A stretch of DNA of 64,000 nt, from assembly GCA_963734725.1 (NCBI GenBank), contig CAVTIX010000011.1:62001-126000 (forward strand), read 5' to 3'. Source of the DNA: DASXKD01 sp963734725. Its GTDB lineage: Bacteria > Actinomycetota > Actinomycetes > Streptosporangiales > Streptosporangiaceae. The notes below the pieces were generated by a model. It searched no databases. It worked only from the letters and a program-made list of their open reading frames with translations, and had not been told where the DNA came from. The position numbers and the translations under genes are program-made. Below, in pieces: positions 54,181 through 63,680 of the stretch (the first letter of the stretch is position 1; every line of letters starts with the position of its first letter).

Positions 54181-55530
54181 ATGGGTAACGGTAGTGGCGT
54201 GTCCCGAGGTGATCGCAACCGCAATGCCCGGCTGGAGCGGCTGCGGGCCCTGGTGCCAGTGACGAACGCGATCGTCGGGATCGACCTGGCCGGCAAGAAG
54301 CAGATGGTCGTGGTGAGCGATCACGATTCGAAGGTCATCGCGCGGCGGACGTTCCGGTGCCGCGCCTGGGATCGTGGCTCGGCGCTGGACTGGGCCGCTG
54401 GGCGTGCCACGGCCAGCGGATGGGCTGGGGTGACGGTGTCGTGCGAGCCGACCGGGCACCGGTGGCGGGTGCTGGGGCAGCTGGCCGCGGACCGGTCGAT
54501 GCCGTTCGTGTGCGTGCAGCCGGTGGTCACCTCGTGGTCGCGGCGCACCGAGGACCTGACCTGCGATAAGACCGATGAGAAAGACGCGGTGCTGATCGCC
54601 CGTCTCACGGCTCAGCTGCGCTGTTATGTCCCGGAGCGGGTGGACGAGATGTGGGGCCGGCTGCGGCATCTGGGCACCCGGCGGGAGCAGCTGCTCACTG
54701 AGGCCGGCAGCCAGATCCAGCAGATGCGGGACCTGGTGGAGTGTGTCTGGCCGGCCGCGCTGGACACGGCGCGGCAGCCGTTCCGGTCGGGCACGTGGCT
54801 GGCCGCGATGTGGGTGATCACTGGCCGCGACGGCGGGGACTTCGGCCGGACCCGGCGCCTGGGCGCGGCCCGCTTCGAGCAGGCGGTGCGGGGTGCGATC
54901 ACCCGCCGTGGCGGGCAGAAACCCTGCCTGCGCATTCTGCGGGGGCTGTTCACCGCGTTCAGCGACCGCACGGGGGTGATCGCCCACCGGCCCGGCGCGC
55001 TGGAGCGCGTGGCGTTGCTGCTGGAAGACTGGCAGCTCACCCAGCACCGGCTCGCCGAGACTGAGCAGCGGATGACCGCGGTCCTGGGCGAGCTCGGGCT
55101 GACCGCGCTGGCCACCTCGATCACTGGCCTGTCGCCGGTAGGTGCGGCGGCGATCCTGGCCGAGACCGGCGACCCGAGGCGATTCGCCACCGCCCGCGCG
55201 CTGGTCAAGCACGCTGGCCTGGCCCCGCGGGAGAAACTGTCCGGCGCGTTCACCGGCCGCACCCGGCTGACCGGGCAGGGACGTCCCGGGCTGCGCCTGG
55301 CCGCCTGGCGCGCCGTCTGGGGAGCCCAGCGCGCCAACCCCGTCTACCGGGCCCGCTACCAGCACCTGACCAGCAGAGAGCAGAACAAGCTCACAGCTAC
55401 CCAGGCGCAGGCCGTGATCGCGGCGGCGATCTTGCGGCAGCTGCACGCGGTCATCACCACCGGGCAGGCATGGGATCCAGCCACCGCGACCCACGGCACC
55501 CGGCGGCAAAGCAGACAACTCGCCGCCTGA
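54181..55530 (+). CDS. IS110 family transposase, intact
   Basis: A 449-residue DEDD transposase. ATG 54181 follows CAGGAGGACGTTC; an upstream ATG at 54139 lacks such a site. The RuvC-like domain has NAIVGIDLAGKKQMVVVSDH (Asp), VTVSCEPTGHRWRVLGQLAA (Glu) and KTDEKDAVLIARLTAQL (Asp pair). The C-terminal Transposase_20 domain has ITGLSPVGAAAILAETGDPR with KHAGLAPREKLSG and the catalytic-type Ser region. IS110 elements integrate through a bridge RNA encoded beside the gene; the 54080-54180 stretch is a candidate. No terminal inverted repeats are expected. Confidence 0.93.
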   Translation: MGNGSGVSRGDRNRNARLERLRALVPVTNAIVGIDLAGKKQMVVVSDHDSKVIARRTFRCRAWDRGSALDWAAGRATASGWAGVTVSCEPTGHRWRVLGQLAADRSMPFVCVQPVVTSWSRRTEDLTCDKTDEKDAVLIARLTAQLRCYVPERVDEMWGRLRHLGTRREQLLTEAGSQIQQMRDLVECVWPAALDTARQPFRSGTWLAAMWVITGRDGGDFGRTRRLGAARFEQAVRGAITRRGGQKPCLRILRGLFTAFSDRTGVIAHRPGALERVALLLEDWQLTQHRLAETEQRMTAVLGELGLTALATSITGLSPVGAAAILAETGDPRRFATARALVKHAGLAPREKLSGAFTGRTRLTGQGRPGLRLAAWRAVWGAQRANPVYRARYQHLTSREQNKLTATQAQAVIAAAILRQLHAVITTGQAWDPATATHGTRRQSRQLAA

Positions 55531-55948
55531 CCCATCAGCGGCACTTCAAGCTGGCGGCCGGGGCGAGCCCTCCGCGGCATTGAGACACTACGGTGATCTC
55601 GGCGCACATCATGGGCAGCCCCGCCCGTCGTCTCTTCAACCCGATCACGCGCTGCTGGGCCAAACCCCATACCGCTATGCAGGGACAGACGACGGACGAG
55701 GCACCGGCCAAGCTTGACGCAAACCGACTCAGGCTGATGTGCGGATGTTCGCTCGGCGGCGAGTCGCTGCCGCATCGCAGGGAGAGCCGACACGCCGTTC
55801 CGCTCTTGTAGTTCCGAGTTCCATGGAGGGCGCGCGAACCGACCGGCGATACGGCCGGTCCAGTCACAGCCAGCGACGCACCCGCCGCGTGTAGTCGTCG
55901 CACGGCGCACCGAACCGCTCGTGCAGGAACCGCTCCTGGGCGGGCAGT
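55531..55948. other. Flank of IS110; no supported gene
   Basis: Frames on both strands lack motifs. Part of it may belong to the IS110 right end. Confidence 0.45.
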
Positions 55949-56080
55949 GTGGCCATCGATGTGGCCCCCGAGGTGATGAAGGCGCTGACCAAGGTCGATC
56001 CGACCTATCGGGATCACGCTGTGACCGAGTTACGCGACCGCCTCTACAAGTATCGCTCGAACGAACTGCTGGGTGACTGA
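55949..56080 (+). CDS. Short protein or C-terminal fragment
   Basis: From GTG 55949: VAIDVAPEVMKALTKVDPTY, RDHAVTELRDRLYKYRSNEL and LGD. Helical and coding-like, 43 residues, ending at 56080 just before a hairpin. It may be the end of a longer, lost gene. Confidence 0.4.
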   Translation: MAIDVAPEVMKALTKVDPTYRDHAVTELRDRLYKYRSNELLGD

Positions 56081-56084
56081 CAGG

Positions 56085-56110
56085 GGTGGCCCGCGTCTGG
56101 ACGGGCCACC
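56085..56110. terminator. Bidirectional hairpin terminator
   Basis: GGTGGCCCG, an 8-base loop and CGGGCCACC make a 9-bp GC stem, between the convergent ends of the fragment at 56080 and the hydrolase at 56127. Confidence 0.75.
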
Positions 56111-56126
56111 CGGCTCGGCAGGGCTT

Positions 56127-56951
56127 TCAGGACCGCAGCCACTCCAGCAGGTCGCGGTTGATGACCTCGTGCTGCGTGGTGATCATGCCGTGCGGGTAAC
56201 CCTGGTACGACTTGAGCGTCCCGTTCTGGACCAGCTTCACCGACAGCGGGCCCGCGTCGTGGAACGGCACCACCTGGTCATTGTCGCCGTGCATGACCAG
56301 GGTCGGGACCGAGATCTTCTTGAGGTCCTCGGTGAAGTCCGTCTGCGAGAAGGCCACGATGCTGTCGTACGCCGCCTTCGCGCCGCCCATCATGCCCTGG
56401 CGCCACCAGTTCTGGATGAGAGCCTCCTGCGGCTCGACGCCCGGCCGGTTGAAGCCATAGAACGGGCCGGCCGCGATGTCCCGGTAGAAACCGGGGCGGT
56501 TGGCCGCCAGCTGCGCCTGGAAGTCGTCGAAGACCTTCTTCGGCGTGCCCTGCGGGTTCTTGTCGCTCTGCACCATGATCGGCGGAACCGCGCTGATTAG
56601 CACCGCGCGGGCGACCCGGCTCTCGCCGTGCCGTCCGATGTAGCGGGTGACCTCGCCGCCGCCGGTGGAGTGGCCGACGTGGATCGCGTCGTGCAGATCC
56701 AGGTGGTTGACCACCGCCGCCAGGTCGTCGGCGTAGTGATCCATGTCGTGGCCGCCGGCGACCTGCTCGGAACGCCCGTGGCCGCGGCGGTCGACGCCGA
56801 TGACGCGGTACCCCTCGTTCAGGAAGAACATCATCTGCGGGTCCCAGTCGTCGGAGGACAGCGGCCAGCCGTGGCTGAAGACGATCGGCTGTCCCGATCC
56901 CCAGTCCTTGTAGTAGATCTGCGTGCCGTCATTCGAGGCGACGAATGGCAT
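56127..56951 (-). CDS. Alpha/beta hydrolase (non-heme chloroperoxidase type)
   Basis: A 274-residue cytosolic alpha/beta hydrolase. MPFVASNDGTQIYYKDWGSG follows AAGGAGGTGGAGC, an excellent ribosome binding site. Motifs: VFSHGWPLSSDDWDPQ (oxyanion hole), IHVGHSTGGGEVTRY (nucleophile Ser), VMHGDNDQVVPFHD (Asp) and YQGYPHGM (His). The GHSTGGGE elbow is typical of cofactor-free haloperoxidases/perhydrolases. The true substrate is unknown. It is intact and flanked by terminators. Confidence 0.93.
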   Translation of the reverse strand: MPFVASNDGTQIYYKDWGSGQPIVFSHGWPLSSDDWDPQMMFFLNEGYRVIGVDRRGHGRSEQVAGGHDMDHYADDLAAVVNHLDLHDAIHVGHSTGGGEVTRYIGRHGESRVARAVLISAVPPIMVQSDKNPQGTPKKVFDDFQAQLAANRPGFYRDIAAGPFYGFNRPGVEPQEALIQNWWRQGMMGGAKAAYDSIVAFSQTDFTEDLKKISVPTLVMHGDNDQVVPFHDAGPLSVKLVQNGTLKSYQGYPHGMITTQHEVINRDLLEWLRS

Positions 56952-57086
56952 GCTCCACCTCCTTCGCGTGCACGCCCGGACCCGGCCCGGACGCTGGACA
57001 TGTACCTAGGATCCGACGTTGATACCCGACAAGACGCGAGGGAACCAACTTCTGTGGAGGTCGGCTCACGTCCCGGGGGAAGGGGA

Positions 57087-57134
57087 CGTACCGGGCCGCC
57101 CGCGAGGGCCGCGTGGGGGTGGCGGCCCCGGTAC
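57087..57134 (-). terminator. Imperfect hairpin after the dehydrogenase remnant
   Basis: GTACCGGGCCGCC near 57088 pairs with GGCGGCCCCGGTAC at 57121-57134 with one bulge. It lies just past the stop of the minus-strand fragment at 57146. Confidence 0.5.
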
Positions 57135-57145
57135 GGGCATTCATC

Positions 57146-57223
57146 TCACGGGATGAGGATGACCTTGCCGCCCGAGTGCCCGGTCTCGACGATGCGGTGG
57201 GCTTTCGCCGCGTCTTTGAGCGG
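57146..57223 (-). pseudogene. C-terminus of a zinc-type/quinone oxidoreductase
   Basis: PLKDAAKAHRIVETGHSGGK, VILIP then stop: the last 25 residues of an MDR-superfamily alcohol dehydrogenase or quinone reductase. The rest of the gene is not recognisable upstream. Confidence 0.65.
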
Positions 57224-57435
57224 GGCCGACCGCTTCGGCCAGGTGTCCGCCGCTGGCTCCCGGCTCACCCAGCACGAGGCCGTGGCCGCCGTCCGCGACC
57301 GGCACGGCACCGGCACCGCAGCGCCCTGATGCGTGGCGACGGCATCCCATGGCTAACTCCCCGTCGCTCCGGCTGCCCCCGGAGTGGCGCCGCGTACTCA
57401 CATCGGCATTATGCGGGTGATCGCTGTCAAGCTGA

Positions 57436-57936
57436 TCATGATGCCTGGGTGCCGTCGATCTGGCTGACGAGCCGGGCGAAGAGTTCCTGGCGGCTGGTCT
57501 GGCCGTGGGCGGCGGCGTCGTCGTGCTGGGCTTGCAGGGTTGGGCGGAACTCGATGCTGGTCTGGAAATAGCTGCAGGTTTCGCAGATGGACTCGAAAGC
57601 GCAGTCCAGCTGGGGTGGACGGGTGCACCAGCCGTTGCCCAGCAGGCGGTGGTGCTCGCGGCGCAGCCGGGTCATCTTCGGCCCGGCGGCGTCGGCGGGG
57701 AGCTGGGCGGGCTGGCCGTAGAGGGCTTCGACTTTCTCGGACACGGCGAAGTACTCATCCGCGACAGTGCGGCTGGCGATCTTCGCGTAGCGCAGGGTCA
57801 TGTCGAGGCTGCGGTGGCCGAGCAGGGCGGCGATGGCTTCCAGGCTCATCCCGCGGTTGATCGCCTGGGTGGCCAGGGTGTGGCGGAGCTGGTGAGGATG
57901 GATGTGCGGCAGGCGCGCGATCAGCGGAACCCACAT
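57436..57936 (-). pseudogene. Tyrosine recombinase C-terminal fragment
   Basis: Reads IHPHQLRHTLATQAINRGMS, LEAIAALLGHRSLDMTLRYA (box II and the nucleophile Tyr), KIASRTVADEYFAVSEKVEA and a cysteine-containing tail (CAFESICETCSYFQTSIEF). It starts abruptly near 57936, exactly where the HNH fragment begins on the other strand. The N-terminal half is lost. Confidence 0.85.
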
Positions 57937-57940
57937 CCCG

Positions 57941-58230
57941 CCGGTGCTGCAGGCGGCGCATATCCGGCCCGTCACGGTGGGTGGCGAGCATCGCCTCGAC
58001 AACGGGATGCTGCTCAGGTCGGACGTCCACACCCTCTTCGACCGCGGATACCTCGCCGTCGACCCCCGCCACCGGCTACTGGTGAGCCGCGGCTACGCGA
58101 GGACTTCCACAACGGCGATCAGTTCTACGTCAAGGCCAGGCAGGTCATCGACCTGCCCGAGCCCCGAGCCGACCGGCCCAACCGCGACTTCCTCGAATGG
58201 CACCTCGACGAAGTCTTCAAAGCCTCCTGA
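57941..58230 (+). pseudogene. HNH endonuclease C-terminal fragment, frameshifted
   Basis: PVLQAAHIRPVTVGGEHRLD, NGMLLRSDVHTLFDRGYLAV (the HNH core), then after a shift near 58090 LREDFHNGDQFYVKARQVID and LPEPRADRPNRDFLEWHLDE. This is the end of an HNH nuclease of the type found in restriction/defence contexts. The N-terminus is replaced by the recombinase fragment. Confidence 0.75.
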
Positions 58231-58653
58231 CAACCTGCGGCCGGGCGGCGCCTACTGATCGATCGCAGCCTTCCCGCACCCACCGGGCTGGCGTCGCACG
58301 CGCCGAAGACGTGCCGAAATCGGCTAGACGCTCGATGAATCCGCAGCTCAGATGGTCTTCGGTTGCCTGTTTACAAGACGGCTGCTCTGCCAACTGAGCT
58401 ACACCGGCGGGGGCGTGCTGCTGCATGCTACTCGACCTGCGGCGGGCTGGGCAGGTCAGCGCATTCGGTGGCCGGCCATGCCGATGAGGCGCGGCGTGAG
58501 CACGATTGCGGCCACCTCCCAGCGGTTGGCTGGCGGTGAATTTCTGGCCCTCGGGGAGGAGCAATCCGGAGATCTTCACCCTCGCGGGGTGAGCAGCATG
58601 TTCGGTTTGCGACGTACTATCCCTGTTAACGCGGTCACGAGGTGGTGGGGCGG
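58231..58653. other. No supported gene; contains a tRNA-Thr relic
   Basis: Apart from the pseudo-tRNA at 58362-58408 nothing can be named. The promoter of the MEDS gene should lie at the right end. Confidence 0.5.
58362..58408 (-). pseudogene. 5' half of tRNA-Thr (TGT)
   Basis: Starts GCCGGTGTAGCTCAGTTGGC and continues through the anticodon loop CTTGTAA. The 3' anticodon stem then carries an extra A (ACAGGC), and the variable loop, T arm and acceptor 3' strand are missing. It is not functional. Confidence 0.75.
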
Positions 58654-59262
58654 ATGGTCGGACCGGTACCCAGCGGCATCGACGAGATCGGCCTGCTGCC
58701 GGGCAGCCATGTCTGCGCCTTCTACCGGGGCGATGACGACCGGGACCGGCTGCTCAACGGCTACCTGGGCGCGGGCCTGACGGCCGGCGACAAGTGCATC
58801 TGCATCGTGGACTCGGCCGGCACCGCCAAACGGCTTGAGGCCCTGCCCGGCTCGCGGGGCGAACCCGGCCCGTTCGATGGCCAGCTGGACATCCACCTGC
58901 CGGAGTCCACCTACCTGGCGGGCGGCGAGTTCACCACCAGCGACATGCTCACGTTCTGGACCGAGCACATGGTCAAGGCGGAGATCGAGGGCTACTCGTT
59001 CTACCGCCTGGTCGGCGAGATGACCTGGGCGCTGCGGGACGCGCCCGGCGTCGAGCACCTGGTGGGCTACGAGTCCGAGCTGAACCGGGTCACCCCGAAC
59101 TACCCGGTCGTCGTGCTGTGCCTGTATGACCTGGACAAGTTCAGCGGCGAAGTCGTGGTCAACGTGGTCAAGACCCATCCGCAGGTGCTGGTCCAGGGCA
59201 TCCTGGTGGAAAACCCCTACTACGTCGAGCCGGACGAGTTCCTCAGGTCGGCCCGCGCCTGA
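58654..59262 (+). CDS. MEDS domain sensor protein
   Basis: About 202 residues; ATG 58654 (or GTG 58642) after GAGGTGG. The MEDS (methanogen/methylotroph DcmR sensory) domain reads LLPGSHVCAFYRGDDDRDRL, KCICIVDSAGTAKRLEAL, LTFWTEHMVKAEIEGYSFYR and YPVVVLCLYDLDKFSGEVVV. MEDS domains are thought to sense hydrocarbon-type or one-carbon signals. It stands alone without a DNA-binding domain and lies 9 bases before the PucR-type regulator, so the two probably work together to control the epoxide carboxylase genes downstream. Confidence 0.88.
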   Translation: MVGPVPSGIDEIGLLPGSHVCAFYRGDDDRDRLLNGYLGAGLTAGDKCICIVDSAGTAKRLEALPGSRGEPGPFDGQLDIHLPESTYLAGGEFTTSDMLTFWTEHMVKAEIEGYSFYRLVGEMTWALRDAPGVEHLVGYESELNRVTPNYPVVVLCLYDLDKFSGEVVVNVVKTHPQVLVQGILVENPYYVEPDEFLRSARA

Positions 59263-59271
59263 CCCGCCGCG

Positions 59272-61026
59272 ATGACCACCGAGCAGACCACCCGGAACCA
59301 CACCGCGGCGATAGCCGCTGCCCTGGCCCCACCGCACGGCGGCCAGCACGGGGACCCGGATGCGGATCCACCCGACGCGAACCTGCGCGAGCGGCTCAGC
59401 GAGTTCCGCGCGCTGCTGGTCATCTCGCTGCTGATGACCGAGTCGGTCAACGAGGACCAGATCCTGGAGCTCGCCGCCTCCTCCGCCCCTGGGCTCGGAC
59501 CGTGGCGGATCGACGGCTACGGCTTCACCGACGGTCAGTGGCGCCCGGCCGCAGCCGCTGGCAGCAGCCCGCCGGCCGGTCTCCTCAGCCAGCTGGCCGC
59601 GCTCGGCACGGCGGCCGGGCCGGTCCGCCTGCCGGGCCGGGCGTGGGCCTGGGCCTACCCGCTGCGCGGGGTCGGTGGCCTGCTCGGTCACCTGGTCGCA
59701 TCCTGCGTGGGCGAGCCCCCCGCCGAGCAGCGGTTCCTGATCCAGGTCATCGCGCAGCAGACCGGGGTGGCCGTGTCCAACGCGCGGCTGCACGCCCGGG
59801 AACGGGCCACCGCCGCCGAACTCGCCGCCACCAACGACGCGCTGGCCGAGACCGTGACCAGCCTGCAGCGCAGCATGGACATCCACCAGCGGCTGACCCG
59901 GGTGGCCGTGTCCGGCGAGGGCCAGCCGGGCATCGCCAAGGCGCTGCACGAGCTCACCGGGATGCCGGTCGCCATCGAGGACCGGTACGGCAACCTGACC
60001 GCCTGGGGCGGCCCGGGCCAGCCCGACCCGTACCCGAAGGAGTCCTTCGCCAAGCGTGAGCACCTGCTCCGCCGGCTCATGCGGGCCAGCACGCCGGTCC
60101 GGGACGGCGAGCGGCTGATCCTGCTGGCCTCGCCGCGCACCGACGTGCTCGGCGTGCTGGCCCTGATCGACGCGCAGCACCGGGCCGACCACGCCGACCT
60201 GGTCGCCCTGGAGCACGGGGCGACCGTGCTGTCCATGGAGCTGGCCCGGCTGCGCGGTATCGCCGACACCGAACTGCGGCTGCGCCGCGACCTCGTCCAT
60301 GACCTGCTGGCCGGCAGCGACGACGACAGCGCGCTGACCCGGGCCGAGGCGCTGGATTATGACTTGCGGCGGCCGCACCGGGTCGTCATCGTCGAGGGCC
60401 GCGGCCGGGCCCGGGCGCACGACGCGCTGCTGTCCGCGGTCCGCCGGGCGATGCGCACCGCGCGGCAGGACGGGCTGTTCGAGACGTGGTCCGGCGACGT
60501 GGCCATCGTCACGGCCGGCCAGGCCAACTGGGAGCAGCTGCGCCGGGCGGTCGAGACCGACCTGGGCGGCCAGGTGCACATCGGGGTGGGCGGGCCGTGC
60601 GCCCGGCCGTCGGAGCTGCCCCGGTCGCTGCGCGAGGCGGGTCTGGCGCTGCGGCTGCGCAAGACCCTGCTGCCTGGTAACAGCGCCTGCGAGTACCCCA
60701 AGCTGGGCATCTTCCGGATGCTCGCGGCCATCCCGGACCTCACCGACGTGGAGACGTTCGTCCGCGAGTGGCTGGGCAGCCTGCTCGACTACGACGCGAG
60801 GCGCAAGGCCGAACTGGTGCACACGCTCACCCAGTACCTGGAGCACGGCGGCAACTACGATGCGACCGCGGCCGAACTGTCGGTGCACAAGAGCACGCTG
60901 AAGTACCGGCTGCAGCGGATCCGCGAGCTGACCGGCCTGGAGCTGAACGACCCGGACGTCCACTTCAACCTGCAGCTCGCCACCCGGGCCTGGGGCACCC
61001 TGCAGGCCCTGCACGACGAGCGCTGA
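59272..61026 (+). CDS. PucR-family transcriptional regulator
   Basis: A 584-residue activator-type regulator. A GAF-like sensory region (e.g. FLIQVIAQQTGVAVSNARLH) covers the N-terminal 200 residues. A linker with RLTRVAVSGEGQPGIAKALH and a central CdaR/GGDEF-like domain (LRRDLVHDLLAGSDDDSALT; FRMLAAIPDLTDVETFVREW) follow. The C-terminal HTH_30 reads NYDATAAELSVHKSTLKYRL and QRIRELTGLELNDPDVHFNL. It is intact and immediately downstream of the MEDS gene. Such regulators commonly switch on an adjacent catabolic operon, here the epoxide carboxylation genes. Confidence 0.92.
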   Translation: MTTEQTTRNHTAAIAAALAPPHGGQHGDPDADPPDANLRERLSEFRALLVISLLMTESVNEDQILELAASSAPGLGPWRIDGYGFTDGQWRPAAAAGSSPPAGLLSQLAALGTAAGPVRLPGRAWAWAYPLRGVGGLLGHLVASCVGEPPAEQRFLIQVIAQQTGVAVSNARLHARERATAAELAATNDALAETVTSLQRSMDIHQRLTRVAVSGEGQPGIAKALHELTGMPVAIEDRYGNLTAWGGPGQPDPYPKESFAKREHLLRRLMRASTPVRDGERLILLASPRTDVLGVLALIDAQHRADHADLVALEHGATVLSMELARLRGIADTELRLRRDLVHDLLAGSDDDSALTRAEALDYDLRRPHRVVIVEGRGRARAHDALLSAVRRAMRTARQDGLFETWSGDVAIVTAGQANWEQLRRAVETDLGGQVHIGVGGPCARPSELPRSLREAGLALRLRKTLLPGNSACEYPKLGIFRMLAAIPDLTDVETFVREWLGSLLDYDARRKAELVHTLTQYLEHGGNYDATAAELSVHKSTLKYRLQRIRELTGLELNDPDVHFNLQLATRAWGTLQALHDER

Positions 61027-61182
61027 GCCTTACCCGGCGAGCGCTGAACCTCAAGGGATAACGCCCGCCGCGTACTTCGTCCCCCGGTGACCTGCCCCGG
61101 CCCGGCGCCGCTGGTGATCCTGAACAGGCAGGCGCCGGCCCGACCACACGGTGGCCGGCCCGACCAGCGGTGAGGACAGCAA

Positions 61183-62840
61183 ATGATCGACGTGCGCAAC
61201 CCCGGCGATGGATTCAAGGCCCTGCGGGGGCGGGTCAGCAACCTCGGGCGGCTGGCCGGCCAGGACCGCGGTGCGGACGGCGCCCCGCTGACCGTGGGCG
61301 AGTGGACGCTGCTGATCGACGACATCGTGGCCCACCCGCAGGACAACACCGGGGGCCTGTGGAACGTGGCCACCCCGGACGAGGACAGCCGCGACTACGA
61401 CGCGATCTTCGTGGGCGGCGGCGCGGCCGGCCGGTTCGGCTCGGCGTTCCTGCGCGCCCGGGGCGGCCGCCAGCTGACGATCGACGCCTGGCCGTTCCTC
61501 GGCGGGTCCTGCCCGCACCAGGCGTGCGTGCCGCACCACCTGTTCTCCGAGTGCGCCCGCGAGCTGGACCTGGCCCGGCACATGCAGGGGCGCCTGTGGT
61601 ACCCGCCGTTCGACGACAAGCGGGCCAGCATCCAGGAGATCGTCGAGCTGTTCAAGGCGGGCCGCGGCGGGCCGCACGCGATCATGAACTGGCAGTCCAA
61701 GGAACAGCTGGACATGGAGTTCATCCTGAACACGCCGGCCACGATCATCGATGAGCACACGGTCGAGGTCGAGGGCCAGCGGTTCCAGGCCCGCAACCTG
61801 GTGCTGTGCACCGGGGCCCGCACCGCCTACCCGGACATGCCGGGCATCGGCATCAAGGGCGTCTACGACTTCGCCACGCTGATCGAGGATCTCGACTACG
61901 AGCCGAACCGCTGTGTGATCATCGGCGGCTCGAAGGTGGCCCTGGAGTACGGGTCGTTCTTCCAGGCCACCGGCTGCCAGACCACGATCCTGACCCGCAG
62001 CCCGCTGATGGAAACGGCCAGCCTGCACCACGTGGACGCGGGCCTGCGCGACTATGTAGTGCAGATGATGGCCGAGCGGGGCATCGAGATCGTGGTCGGT
62101 GCGGAACCGCTCGAGGTGCTGGGCAACGGCAAGGTCACCGGCGTGCGCTACCAGGCCCCGGACGGCCAGATCCGGCAGATCGACACCGACTTCGTGTTCG
62201 TCGGCACCGGCGAGCGCCCCGACCTGAGCATGTACGCGCCACTGGGCCTGGAGACCGACGAGCGCGGCTTCGTCATCGCCGACACGCACATGCGCACCTC
62301 GGTGCCGGGCGTGTACGCGGCCGGGGACCTGGTGGGCCCGCCGATGGAGATGTTCAAGGCGCGCAAGTGCGGGGTCGGCGCGGCCCGCAACATCATGGGC
62401 GAGGACTACGAGTTCGACTACACCCAGTACCCGGACTTCCTGCACACCACGTACGAGGTCACCTGGTGCGGCCTGTCCGAGGCCGAGGCCCAGGAGAAGT
62501 ACCGCAACGTCATCAAGATCCAGATGCCGCCGGACGACGCCGACCCGGAGACGTTCGCGCTGCCCGCGGCCGAGGGCTCGATGCTCTACGCGTTCACCCG
62601 CCCGCTGCTGTCCGGCTGGCTCAAGCTGGTCATCGACGCGGACACCCGCAAGGTGGTCGGCGCGCACCACGTCGGCTACGGGGCCAAGGACGCGTTCCAG
62701 TACATCGACTACCTGATCCGCCGGCCGAAGGCTTCACCATGGATGAGATGGCCGAGCTGAACGAGCTGTTCCTCAACCCCGAGCACTTCATCCAGCTCTG
62801 CCGGCTGCGGGCCGGCCAGGCCATGCCGGTGAACCTGTGA
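61183..62840 (+). CDS. xecC: 2-ketopropyl-CoM oxidoreductase/carboxylase (single frameshift)
   Basis: Flavin disulfide oxidoreductase that cleaves 2-ketopropyl-coenzyme M with NADPH and carboxylates the product to acetoacetate, the last step of epoxypropane metabolism. ATG 61183 follows GAGGACAGCAA. FAD site AIFVGGGAAGRFGSAF; redox-active Cys 110 and 115 in GGSCPHQACVPHHLFSECAR, almost identical to Xanthobacter 2-KPCC as I recall it. NAD(P)-binding: CVIIGGSKVALEYGSFF. The end AELNELFLNPEHFIQLCRLR keeps the Phe/His pair that replaces the usual His-Glu dyad. One missing base near 62726 puts this end in another frame. Its stop overlaps the next gene. Confidence 0.88.
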
Positions 62841-63583
62841 CCGCTTTCCCCGGTCCCCCCGGCGCCCGGGTGGCCGTGGTCACCGGCGGCGGCTCCGGCA
62901 TCGGCCTGGCCACCTGCGCCCGGCTGGCCCAGGACGGCTTCACCGTGGCCGCGCTCGACCTGGACCCGTCCGCGGCGGCCGGCCCGGCCACCCTGGCTCT
63001 CCGTTGCGACGTCCGTGACGAATCCTCCATAACGGCGTCGATCGGCACCGTCCTGGCCCAGCTCGGCGGGATCGACGTGCTGGTCAACAACGCCGGCATC
63101 ACCGGCTCGCAGCAGGCCACCACCTGCCACGAGACCCCGGCCGGGGAGTTCGACAAGGTGATCGCGGTCAACGTGCGCGGCCCGTTCCTGTGCAGCCGGG
63201 CCGTGCTGCCGTCGATGCTGGCCCGGGGCGCGGGGCACATCATCACGATCGCCTCGGTCGCCGGGCTGGTCGCGTTCCCGGGCCGCTGCGCGTACACGAC
63301 GTCCAAGGGCGCGGCGCTGATGCTCACCCGGTCCATCGCGGTGGACTACGCGGCGGCCGGCATCCGGGCCAACGCGGTCTGCCCGGGCATGGTGTACACG
63401 CCGATGACCGCGTGGCGCCTGGACCAGCCCGGCCTGCGGGCCGCAGTGGAAGAGCGGATCCCGGCCGGCCGGGTCGCGTCCCCGGAGGAGATCGCCGACG
63501 CGGTCGCGGTGCTCGCCTCCGGGCGGCTCGGCTACATGACCGGCCACCCGCTGGTGGTGGACGGCGGCATGTCGGCATGGTGA
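62837..63583 (+). CDS. xecD: R-2-hydroxypropyl-CoM dehydrogenase (SDR)
   Basis: A 248-residue short-chain dehydrogenase, starting GTG 62837 within the stop of xecC (GTGA overlap). Cofactor loop VVTGGGSGIGLATCARL; NNAGITGSQQ; active site IASVAGLVAFPGRCAYTTSK with Tyr 153 and Lys 157. Arg 150 (FPGRCAY) and Arg 194 (MTAWRLDQP) match the two arginines that bind the coenzyme M sulfonate in the R-specific dehydrogenase of Xanthobacter (Arg 152 and 196). The enzyme oxidises R-hydroxypropyl-CoM to the keto compound used by XecC. Confidence 0.87.
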   Translation: MTAFPGPPGARVAVVTGGGSGIGLATCARLAQDGFTVAALDLDPSAAAGPATLALRCDVRDESSITASIGTVLAQLGGIDVLVNNAGITGSQQATTCHETPAGEFDKVIAVNVRGPFLCSRAVLPSMLARGAGHIITIASVAGLVAFPGRCAYTTSKGAALMLTRSIAVDYAAAGIRANAVCPGMVYTPMTAWRLDQPGLRAAVEERIPAGRVASPEEIADAVAVLASGRLGYMTGHPLVVDGGMSAW

Positions 63584-63680
63584 CTGACCCGGCACGTCCG
63601 CCTGGTGACTGGCGCGGCAAGTCCGCGAGGTGACTGACGGCCGCGCACCGCGTGGTTTTCGTTAAGAGAGGAAAGGCCCG

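Noticed and set aside
58217..58579. A minus-strand frame containing AGVAQLAEQPSCK
   Set aside because: This string is translated tRNA-Thr sequence, not a protein.
58576..61014. An 812-codon minus-strand frame
   Set aside because: Antisense of the MEDS and PucR genes, low complexity and without motifs.
61051..62670. A 539-codon minus-strand frame opposite xecC
   Set aside because: Its residues mirror xecC codons; the plus-strand protein is unmistakable.
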